Shown here: one piece after another, positions 1-6,752 of the stretch
Numbering within the stretch: position 1 is the first letter of the stretch
How the letters are laid out: the number at the start of each line of letters is the position of its first letter
Assembly (NCBI GenBank): GCA_039545355.1
Contig: BCJJ01000006.1
Coordinates: 558,001 to 622,000 of the forward strand
Length of the DNA: 64,000 nucleotides
From: Trichosporon coremiiforme
Lineage: Eukaryota > Basidiomycota > Tremellomycetes > Trichosporonales > Trichosporonaceae
Direction: 5' to 3'
Notes under the pieces: generated by a model
Told to the model about the DNA's origin: nothing
The model's database searches: none
What the model saw: only the letters and a program-made list of their open reading frames with translations
Program-made: the position numbers and the translations under genes

Positions 1-995
1 ACATAGGTGGGGGCTGCCAGGGCGGCGGCTGAGGGGACGTCCTGCGGTCTCTTACGGTAGTACCTTCGTTGGTCTTCCGCTATCATCTCGAACTGGCTCA
101 ACGCGAAGGTCCATCGATCGTCGTCGTCGTTGGTGGGACGGTACGACTTGACAAGGAACTTGTACGGCATCATGGCTAGTGGCAGTGAGTTGAGCCAGTA
201 GTCTGTCTTCTGGTCAGGCGTGCGTGGCACGCCAGCCCATTCTGCGCGCTGACAGAGTAGATTGAAGGCCTCCATGTGGTCTTCCATGTCCGTCACCGTT
301 GCACTCGCGGCCAGGTAGATGGTCTCGAACTGCTTCGCGATCTCCATCCGTTCGAGCTCGACCATGTACTTGAAGTACGACTCGACGGTCTTCCAGATCA
401 ACGCCGCGTCCTCGAGACTCTCCCACATCGAGCGATAGACGTCGCTCATGTTCTCCAGGATCAGGCTGCGTGCGGCCAGCTCTCGCTCGCGCCACTCACA
501 TTGGTCCTTAGTACGCTTCGAGATACGGTTTCGGAGGCGCTCTTCGGACCCTTCGGCGGCGGAGAGCGACTGGCGCAGCCTCTGGTCGCCGTTGGAGGCG
601 ACGAGGGACTTGATCTCGGGGGCCAGCGTGGCCATCGCGTCGGCGCCGACTGCGGTGGACGAGGCGGACGTGGACGCTCGTGTCGTGTGCTGTGTGGGCG
701 GGAGGTCAGTAGCGTCGAGGGCATCGACCTTTGCGGCGAGGTCCGACCCGTGCTTGGCGAGGGCGGCGTCGAGGGCGTCGACCTTTGCGGCGAGGTCCGA
801 CACATGCTTGGCGAGGGCGGCGAGGCGTTCAGTGTCGGCCGCGGCCTCGGCGAGCGGGTACGGGTCCCTGTCGAGGCCATCGATGATGTTGATGGTGCGA
901 TGGTAGGTGGCGACGGATCGCACGTCGCACCGCCATTTGAAGAAAGTCGACCTGGAGGCCAATCTCGTGACTGATTTCTTGTCAGTCGCTATCAT
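1..995 (-). CDS. Copia-type retrotransposon Gag polyprotein, N-terminal part (partial)
   Basis: The frame begins at the ATG complementary to 993-995 and stays open to base 1, giving about 331 residues. The N-terminal third is Ala/Asp/Lys-rich and holds a tandem 18-residue coiled-coil-like repeat (LAKHxSDLAAKVDALDAx twice). A Ser/Thr/Ala linker and a charged helical stretch follow. From about residue 170 the sequence reads like the UBN2 / copia-type gag region: a long helix (SMWESLEDAALIWKTVESYF), then the MEDHMEAFNLLC segment, then TDYWLNSLPLAMMPYKFLV, which matches the family's usual pattern of a hydrophobic H-x2-x-F..L segment followed by LL..LP..Y. The CCHC zinc knuckle and pol domains would be further left. 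It would act as the capsid protein of the element's virus-like particle. The start was chosen as the first ATG after the LTR leader. Confidence 0.75.
   Translation of the reverse strand, partial: MIATDKKSVTRLASRSTFFKWRCDVRSVATYHRTINIIDGLDRDPYPLAEAAADTERLAALAKHVSDLAAKVDALDAALAKHGSDLAAKVDALDATDLPPTQHTTRASTSASSTAVGADAMATLAPEIKSLVASNGDQRLRQSLSAAEGSEERLRNRISKRTKDQCEWRERELAARSLILENMSDVYRSMWESLEDAALIWKTVESYFKYMVELERMEIAKQFETIYLAASATVTDMEDHMEAFNLLCQRAEWAGVPRTPDQKTDYWLNSLPLAMMPYKFLVKSYRPTNDDDDRWTFALSQFEMIAEDQRRYYRKRPQDVPSAAALAAPTY
724..831 (-). repeat. 54-bp tandem duplication inside gag
   Basis: Two adjacent 54-bp copies differ at only a few bases and encode two 18-residue repeats in the Gag N-terminus. 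The unit is a multiple of three, so the frame is kept. Coiled-coil-like composition suggests a self-association segment (inference). Confidence 0.8.
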
Positions 996-1064
996 CGTGT
1001 CCTGTGTTGACGTGGTAGTTCGGAGATGAGGAGAGGGTATCGGGTAGACTAATGACTCTCAATC

Positions 1065-1327
1065 TGTTGAGTTGTGACTGGTATGAAGAACAACTGCATC
1101 GACAGACCCGGCGTCTCTGGCTACTTACGTACTACTGACACCGAGCTGTAGCTCTGGTCCGACGGTGGTGAGAGATAAAGTAGTTGTTAATGCCTTTTAT
1201 TACGTTCCTGATTCTGAATTAGGATTTGGCTCGGCTCGCCATCCTTGTCGGCTTACGTCAGTAACCGAGAGCCATCGTCAGGTAGCGAGCACGGTGCTTG
1301 CCCTTGAGCTTGAGCCTCTTCTCAACA
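1065..1327 (-). repeat. 5' long terminal repeat of the copia-type element
   Basis: This 263-bp segment, read on the minus strand, starts TGTTGAG and ends CTCAACA. It aligns along its length with the solo LTR at 2018-2241 in the opposite orientation. Shared blocks include the near-identical stretch around the CATCGACAGACCCGGCGTCT core at 1098-1130, the GGTATG block, and the GCCATCG...GCGAGCAC block. A 13-base gap and scattered substitutions separate the two copies. Its position directly before gag fixes it as the 5' LTR, so it should carry the element's promoter. Confidence 0.8.
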
Positions 1328-1328
1328 G

Positions 1329-1562
1329 AGGGAAAAGCACTTCCGCAGGGAACTGAGAGAGTCGCCTTTTGGATGGCCACGCCGCCCACTCGAACCCATC
1401 ACGACAGCGTGCGAATTGATCACGATGGAGGAATGGGTCAGGCGAGACACCTGGGAGGACTTCTTCATCCGGTTCGGGATGGAGCCATGGCTTGAGAGGA
1501 TGCGAGAGCAAGCGTCCACGGGCCAAATACCATCGGCCTTCATAGAATCACGTATCGATTGA
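1329..1562 (+). pseudogene. 3' fragment of an unnamed protein family, cut by the retrotransposon LTR
   Basis: Directly right of the LTR, an open plus-strand frame of about 77 codons runs to a TGA at 1560-1562. It contains ITMEEWVRRDTWEDFF, then GMEPWLERMREQA. The same order of residues, with substitutions, is found at 2690-2814 (LTMEEWIACGGWEDVF, then GMQPWFSRMREEA). I therefore read it as the C-terminal end of a gene whose 5' part lies left of the retrotransposon, outside the window. The family is not one I can name, and the function is unknown. The homology between the two fragments is visible directly; the interruption by the element is inferred from the abrupt junction at the LTR end. Confidence 0.6.
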
Positions 1563-1876
1563 ACACTTCGCGAACTTGTGCTCTGCCATCACTGAGACCG
1601 AGAAGCTGTCAAAGGTACAGTATCGAGGGCAACGCGTCGTTTCGATTCTGGCTTGGGGGGCGTTCATGACAGGAGGCAGACAATGTTATCTCGATCAGCG
1701 ACCTCGCAGCGGTGGTGTGCGGCACCAAAGCGGGGCGCATGCACACAACCTCAGCGATCACCCACCCGCGCGGACGCGCTTGTCATTCTCAACAGCTCTC
1801 CAGAACCCACTCACTCGCCATCCGCCAGTCCTGCCATACAGCGTCTTATTACCATGGCTCTCGCGCGAATTTTCGG

Positions 1877-2814
1877 CCTGGTCTCTCCGCCCACGGCTTA
1901 CCCCGAGACGAGCAGGAGGTCATTTTGAAGCGGCTGAAGCGCATCGACATCAAGCGGCACCCTTCCGACGAGTGCAGGCTGGAGTAGCGCAGCCTGCGCA
2001 TTCCGCCATACCTCGGATGTTGAGAATAAGCTCTAGCTCTCGGGAGAGGCTTGTGCTCGCCATCTGTCGATGGCCCCTCGTTACCAACGTAACGCTGAGC
2101 ACGAACGGTGCCCGGCGGCCCCCGGCGGGCCACCGCGACAGGGCCATGGCTCAGTCTCATTAGTACTTAAGTAGCCAGAGACGCCGGGTCTGTCGATGCA
2201 TGTTCTTCATTGTTCTCCTCCATACCAGTTGTAACTCAACACTCAGACTCGATGTAATGAACCTCGGGCTGAACTGGTGCTCGCACGAAGACGGAAAACC
2301 TACCACTTACTGTGGCTTCGTGGACGAACTGCTGCGCGCCTTCTCCAGCGTCCCCGCCAAGCTCGTCATCCGCGGCTCCCCCTCGTGTGACTCACACGTC
2401 CACTCGCTGTACGAGTACATGTACCGCCCCGACGTGCATATGTGTGTCCTGTAATGTCGAGCGTGAGTTACGATGACGAATGGACAGTCTGGCGCAGCCT
2501 CGCCATCACCGCTGTGCCCTACGGGGTGCAGACGGTCACTGTCGTCAACGCTGCTGCTATCCTTCCACTCTCTTCAACGACGGAGCAGCATGAACGCAAG
2601 CTCAAAAGAGCTCCAGATTCAGGCTGCACACTCGGCGGAGGTTCCAAAACGAGCTCGTGTATGAGGCAGGACACAAAACTGGACCTTGGAGACGAGGCAG
2701 GAATTCCTGACCATGGAGGAGTGGATCGCGTGTGGAGGATGGGAGGATGTGTTCACCCCTACGGGAATGCAGCCCTGGTTCAGTAGGATGCGCGAAGAGG
2801 CGAACGAGGTGTGA
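1877..2814 (+). pseudogene. Decayed member of the same unnamed family, interrupted by a solo LTR
   Basis: Pieces of one reading frame lie on both sides of the solo LTR. Upstream (1877-2017) is a basic helical stretch (EVILKRLKRIDIKRHPSDEC) with an in-frame TAG at 1985-1987, followed by RSLRIPPYL. Immediately after the LTR the sense continues with LRLDVMNLGLNWCSHEDG, FVDELLRAFSSVPAKLVIRG and HVHSLYEYMYRPDV. A stop at 2452 and several frame changes follow before the recognisable C-terminus (LTMEEW to a stop at 2812-2814). In-frame stops, frameshifts and the LTR insertion mark it as a dead gene. Lys/Arg-rich and leucine-spaced segments are compatible with an F-box/LRR-like protein, but that is only a guess. 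The gene start further left (about 1685-1860) is unclear. Confidence 0.55.
2018..2241 (+). mobile_element. Solo LTR of the same copia family
   Basis: This 224-bp segment begins TGTTGAG and ends CTCAACA, the same termini as the LTR at 1065-1327, and aligns with it in inverted orientation. No gag or pol sequence adjoins it, so it is a solo LTR left by LTR-LTR recombination (known behaviour of such elements). It lies inside a decayed gene whose reading frame resumes right after it. An exact 5-bp target duplication is not visible; the flanks are CTCGGA and CTCAGA, which differ at one base. That fits age or an imperfect boundary call. Confidence 0.75.
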
Positions 2815-2952
2815 CTGCAGCAGCACAGGGCGTTAAATTCGTACCATGCCTGGTCTATAATCTGTACAAAATGGTCTACAACGGGCCGCGTCGTCTATGC
2901 ATGCATGGCCCTTTGCTCCGGACATTCTCCTCGAACCCTATTCGCCCCTCGA

Positions 2953-4680
2953 CTACACGTTGCACCACCGATTCCCGAATCTGTCGATACTCGGCCGCCC
3001 GTTCCTTGCCTGCCCGTCGTTCACCCCGTTCTTCCGCCCCTCGAAAGCGTAACTCTCGTTCGCGTTGAAGTTGCGGTGCGGGCAGATGAACTGCAGGTTC
3101 AGGGGGCACACGCGGTCGACTTCGGTGCACACCGCGATGCACGGCAATAGCTCGCTGTATTCGTACGGATACGTGACTGCCGAGCTGCGGGGTGAGTCGG
3201 TAGACCGGGGCACGACATGGGGCGCCGTCGGCATGGTGGTGATGTTCTCGAATGGTGCGGGGTCGGCGTCGGCACACTGCGGCAGGACCATTCGGCACAC
3301 CCAGTCGCGGTATGCGTCGTAGCAGTCTGCACATGTGCTGATGTAGCTGTACATGTCCCTTCCGCACGCTTGTGCCGTCAGAGACATGCTGAAGGTGTCG
3401 AGGTTCTCGGCAATGACGTTGCTGTACGCGTCGGGAATGTCGGTCAGGTACTTCTGCCCGCCTGGCTGGACGTCGGCGACTGGGCTCGCGTACCCGATAC
3501 CAGGGCACATGGCAGTGGGGAGCATGAGGGGGCACCGGAAGCCCGGTTTCTTCGTCCGGAAAAGAGCCGGCGGGTAGATGACGAGGCGGTCGCGGTCGTA
3601 GATCCAGAACGTATAGTTTGTGTCCGGCTTTAGGCCGTCGATGACGGCGTACTTCCTGAATCCCGAGGCGAGGTTGATGTGCGTCCAGCTTGTGGCTTCG
3701 AACACAGTGTTGTTGCCCGCGAGCGCGAGCGCGATCACACTCTTCCCCAACGCGCGGGTCACGAGGCTGTCCGCGCCCGCTGTCTCCTGCACGACAAACG
3801 TGAAGTTGCCGTCTGTGAAGTTGCCGAACATGCCTGCTGTTGGCCCGTGTCCGGCGTCCGAGTGCGGCGTGAACTGCGGCCAGTTCGGATACGGCCCCGG
3901 CAGCGTGTAGTTCGGGTACTGAGGCTGGGGGAGCTCCGGTGCCTCAATGACGGGGGAGAACAACAGGACATTGGAGTCCGTCGTGTCTCCGAGGAAGCCC
4001 GTCTCAGCGCGATAACTCGTGATGCGCACTTGGGGCTCTGCGTCTAGCAGGTCCACGACCTGGAAGTACACCGTGACGTTTCCCGGGGGGGCGGTGGAGC
4101 TCGCGTCGGCAGTGAGACTGAACCCCATGAGAACCTGGTGCTCGACGGCGTCCTCAGTCGTGACGTTAAGCGACTGATTCTCAGCCATGTCCCACCCGTA
4201 CGTGAAGTTTGCGAAGCCGTCGTCGAACGCGAGGCGCCACGTGTCGCCACCCCTGTTGACATGGTTCGCTTTGCCTGGTGTTCCGCCGCTCGGGAGGGCT
4301 TCGAGGCTGCGCCGCTCCTCGAAGGCAAAGTTCTCGCTCGGGTCGGTCGTCACGCGTACATCGGGGACGTACGCCGGCAGCAGATCCTGCGTGCTCATGT
4401 CGTACCCACGGTCCGCGATCCAGACTGTCATCGTCCATGCGCGTAGCTTGGGGAGCTTGATGAGCGCCGCTGGGCGGGTGCGGTTCAAAGTCAGCCCGTC
4501 GCCGGAGGGGAGCAGAGCGCCGCTCCGCGCCTGCGCCGTCGTGACTGAGAGCGGCGCATAGGGCGGTTTCGCCAACGCTGTGCCCTTTGCCGGCTCCGCG
4601 GAGCTGGTCGGGTCCGCCGCCAGGACGCTGAGGAGAAGGCCGAAGAAAAGAAGGACGCGGACAAGTCCCGGCAGCACCAT
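2953..4680 (-). CDS. MID1: Mid1-type regulatory subunit of the plasma-membrane/ER stretch-activated calcium channel
   Basis: This intronless frame encodes 575 aa. A hydrophobic N-terminal signal segment (MVLPGLVRVLLFFGLLLSVLA) is followed by a long extracellular/lumenal region with many N-glycosylation sites (NFT, NVT, NYT, NDT-like). From about residue 380 there is a cysteine-rich C-terminus. Its spacing (CPLMLP..CPGIGY...ACGRDMYSY.STCADC...WVCRMVLPQC...LPCIAVCTEVDRVCP) is the hallmark of fungal Mid1, the partner of the Cch1 pore in calcium entry during pheromone, ER and cell-wall stress. The frame is open 29 codons further upstream, but I start at 4680 because that methionine opens the signal peptide. 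The length fits the family. It is divergent from the gene at 5199, with 518 bp between them. Confidence 0.88.
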   Translation of the reverse strand: MVLPGLVRVLLFFGLLLSVLAADPTSSAEPAKGTALAKPPYAPLSVTTAQARSGALLPSGDGLTLNRTRPAALIKLPKLRAWTMTVWIADRGYDMSTQDLLPAYVPDVRVTTDPSENFAFEERRSLEALPSGGTPGKANHVNRGGDTWRLAFDDGFANFTYGWDMAENQSLNVTTEDAVEHQVLMGFSLTADASSTAPPGNVTVYFQVVDLLDAEPQVRITSYRAETGFLGDTTDSNVLLFSPVIEAPELPQPQYPNYTLPGPYPNWPQFTPHSDAGHGPTAGMFGNFTDGNFTFVVQETAGADSLVTRALGKSVIALALAGNNTVFEATSWTHINLASGFRKYAVIDGLKPDTNYTFWIYDRDRLVIYPPALFRTKKPGFRCPLMLPTAMCPGIGYASPVADVQPGGQKYLTDIPDAYSNVIAENLDTFSMSLTAQACGRDMYSYISTCADCYDAYRDWVCRMVLPQCADADPAPFENITTMPTAPHVVPRSTDSPRSSAVTYPYEYSELLPCIAVCTEVDRVCPLNLQFICPHRNFNANESYAFEGRKNGVNDGQARNGRPSIDRFGNRWCNV

Positions 4681-5198
4681 GTTGGGGCTGGGGACCTGCT
4701 GCTGTGGCGGAGTGGTGTAATGTGTGCGAGGTATGAGTTTGCTCGACGAAGTTTGACAAAGTCGCACGTACGCACCGACGGTTGCGACGCCAACGGTCTA
4801 GGCTGGCTGTGCAAGGTGGAGGTGCCTTGATGGTTGTCACGTGATTTGAACCCATGTGCACCGGCAACGGCAACGGCAGCGCAGCAAGGGACCAAGGGAC
4901 AATGTTGTGTGCGCCAACTTGCCGACGAACGTCAAGTCGCCGTGCATCGTGACCGATCGCATCGCGCACATCCATCGCACAAGGTCTGCTCACTACGCAC
5001 CACACCTCGACCTCACTCGCATCGCATCAGACACCGCACACACAGCCAGCAGGCGACCTCCCATCTCCCCTTTTCCCCACCTCTGCGCCCCTGCTCCAGC
5101 CAGGCCAGCTCAGCGAAGCCAGCCTCCACCGACGCCCCGGTGGCTCCATCCAGCTCATCTCGGACCCGTCCATCCCGGCGACACAACCCATTGCAATC
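4681..5198. other. Divergent intergenic region (MID1 / uncharacterised gene)
   Basis: This stretch separates two divergent starts. It has CA- and CT-rich tracts near 4990-5100 typical of fungal promoters and leaders. I see no RNA gene or clear TATA box. Confidence 0.5.
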
Positions 5199-6581
5199 AT
5201 GCCGCGCAAACACAGACCGAGGGACACCAAGATCTACGTCCCCGCCTCTCCGGCGCCTCAACCCCCTTCCTCGCCTTCCGATGAGCAGCCCGAGTCTGGC
5301 CCCAGCCTCGAGGTGCTCCTCATGGCGCAGCAGATCGCGCACCAGCGGGGACACACTTTCGACATCGAGTCCTTCCTGACACCCGAGCAGAGGGTCGAGT
5401 ACGCTGCGATTCAGGGCGAGGAGCCGCCAGACCTGCCTTCCGGTTCCACCTCTGAGCGCTCAGGCGAGGCGTCCGGTGTCTCCGGGCTGTCTGGAGAAGG
5501 CACGACAGGAGAAGGCAGCGGGGAAGGAGGAGCCGGCAGTGAGGGAGGAATAGGGACGAGGGAAAGAGAAGACGAGGACGGGCTGGTGGACACCCCACCA
5601 GCGAAACGCATCAAGCTCGGCCCCAACACGCCCCTCTCGCAGGTATACTGGAAGCAGCGTCTCGACCGGCTCGCGCGCGTGCGATCTCGTTCCTTCTCGC
5701 CGTCCTCATCTCCTTCAACCTCTGTCCACCCTCATCTCCCCGGTCACCCGTCACACCTCCCTCCGCCGTCTCCCGTCCGGTCCCGTGAGGCCTCGCCTTC
5801 CCCGTGGGCTCGGAGGGAACTGAGAGACACCCCGGTACACCTCCGCAAACTGGCTCCTGTCACGGAAGCCGACAAGGTGGACATCGTCGCCAGCGCGAGT
5901 TACTGGAACCACCTCCTGTGCCAGGCCCGAGCGGCGAGAGGACCGCAGTACGACTACAACACGCGCCAGCTCCTGTTCGACCGCCAGTCCGAGGCGTACT
6001 ACACCCATGGCCGGCCGCCAAGGGAAGACACGCCGCCGCCGGAGCCCGTCGCTGCCCCCTCTGCCCCGTCTTCCTCCGCTGACGCCGCAAACACCGCTAA
6101 GGACCGGCCCGCGAGCAAGGACGACGTTACGGAGAAGGAGAGGAAGGACGCCTCGAAGGCTGGAGAAAAGGGAGAGGAGAAAAAGGAGAAAGGACCCCCG
6201 GCGCCCAAACCTAATGGGGAACAGCAGCCCAATGGCACGCCGAAAAGCCAGCCATCCCCGAGTCCGGGACCGCCGCATGCTCGCCTCGCCGCCGCGCAGG
6301 CCGCGCAAGCCAACGTGCAGGCGCAGGCGCTTGCTTTGGCTGGCGTCGGGCCCGGTGGACCCGGACCGGGACAGGAGTCACCTGGTGGACCCGGAGGACC
6401 GGGCGGGCCAGGTGGACCAGGGGGCATGCCGCCTGGCATGAATCCGGGCATGAATCCCGGTATGATGATGCCGCAGGGCGTGAACCCGATGGCGCTTATG
6501 GGTGGAGGGCCGCCGCCGCAAGGACCCATGGTCGGCGGGGGACAGGGGCCGATGCTCGGCGGTGGGTGGCAGGATAGTTAA
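5199..6581 (+). CDS. Uncharacterised Pro/Gly/Met-rich low-complexity protein
   Basis: A single open frame of 460 aa with no intron needed. The first 40 residues are basic then Pro/Ser-rich. A short helical block follows (LEVLLMAQQIAHQRGHTFDI, then ESFLTPEQRVEYAAIQ). An acidic Gly/Ser/Glu linker leads to a basic KRIKLGPNTPLSQVYWKQRL segment that could be a nuclear localisation signal. A conserved-looking block around residues 220-270 (EADKVDIVASASYWNHLLCQ, then YDYNTRQLLFDRQSEAYYTHGR) precedes a highly charged Lys/Glu region. The C-terminus is a GPGGPGG / MNPGMNPGMMM / MGGGPPPQGP low-complexity tail. I do not recognise the family. The composition suggests a nuclear, possibly transcription- or chromatin-associated disordered protein (inference). 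It converges on the RRM gene with 171 bp between stops. Confidence 0.75.
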   Translation: MPRKHRPRDTKIYVPASPAPQPPSSPSDEQPESGPSLEVLLMAQQIAHQRGHTFDIESFLTPEQRVEYAAIQGEEPPDLPSGSTSERSGEASGVSGLSGEGTTGEGSGEGGAGSEGGIGTREREDEDGLVDTPPAKRIKLGPNTPLSQVYWKQRLDRLARVRSRSFSPSSSPSTSVHPHLPGHPSHLPPPSPVRSREASPSPWARRELRDTPVHLRKLAPVTEADKVDIVASASYWNHLLCQARAARGPQYDYNTRQLLFDRQSEAYYTHGRPPREDTPPPEPVAAPSAPSSSADAANTAKDRPASKDDVTEKERKDASKAGEKGEEKKEKGPPAPKPNGEQQPNGTPKSQPSPSPGPPHARLAAAQAAQANVQAQALALAGVGPGGPGPGQESPGGPGGPGGPGGPGGMPPGMNPGMNPGMMMPQGVNPMALMGGGPPPQGPMVGGGQGPMLGGGWQDS

Positions 6582-6752
6582 CTTGTATCGCACGATGTAC
6601 CTTCTCACATCACAGTCACTTTCTACAACGGTCTCGGTCTCGTGTATGAGCAGGAAAGAAAAGAGAATGTAATACTACTTTTGGTGGTGCACCATCGCGT
6701 CGACGAGGGCAGGGTACGGAAGGCTGATGTCAGCTTTCATCAAGTTGTCAGC

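Larger units (their letters stand above)
1..1327 (-). mobile_element. Ty1/copia-type LTR retrotransposon, 5' part (runs off left edge)
   Basis: Read on the minus strand, an LTR (1327 down to 1065) is followed by a 69-nt leader and then an open gag frame starting at 995 that is still open at base 1. That order is the 5' end of an LTR retrotransposon. The gag carries a copia-type (UBN2-like) region, so I assign Ty1/copia. The LTR ends form a 7-bp terminal inverted repeat (TGTTGAG...CTCAACA), as in many copia LTRs. I do not recognise a standard initiator-tRNA primer-binding site just inside the LTR. Protease, integrase, reverse transcriptase and the 3' LTR would lie outside the window, so completeness cannot be judged. 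The gag frame has no visible lesion, which suggests a fairly young copy (inference). Confidence 0.8.

Noticed and set aside
276..974. Plus-strand open frame of 232 codons
   Set aside because: It is the antisense shadow of the gag frame, whose minus-strand translation shows the copia gag pattern.
1065..2250. Inverted repeats looking like terminal inverted repeats of a DNA transposon
   Set aside because: Each arm has complete LTR ends (TGTTGAG...CTCAACA) and one arm is followed by copia gag. Between them lie only gene-family relics and no transposase.
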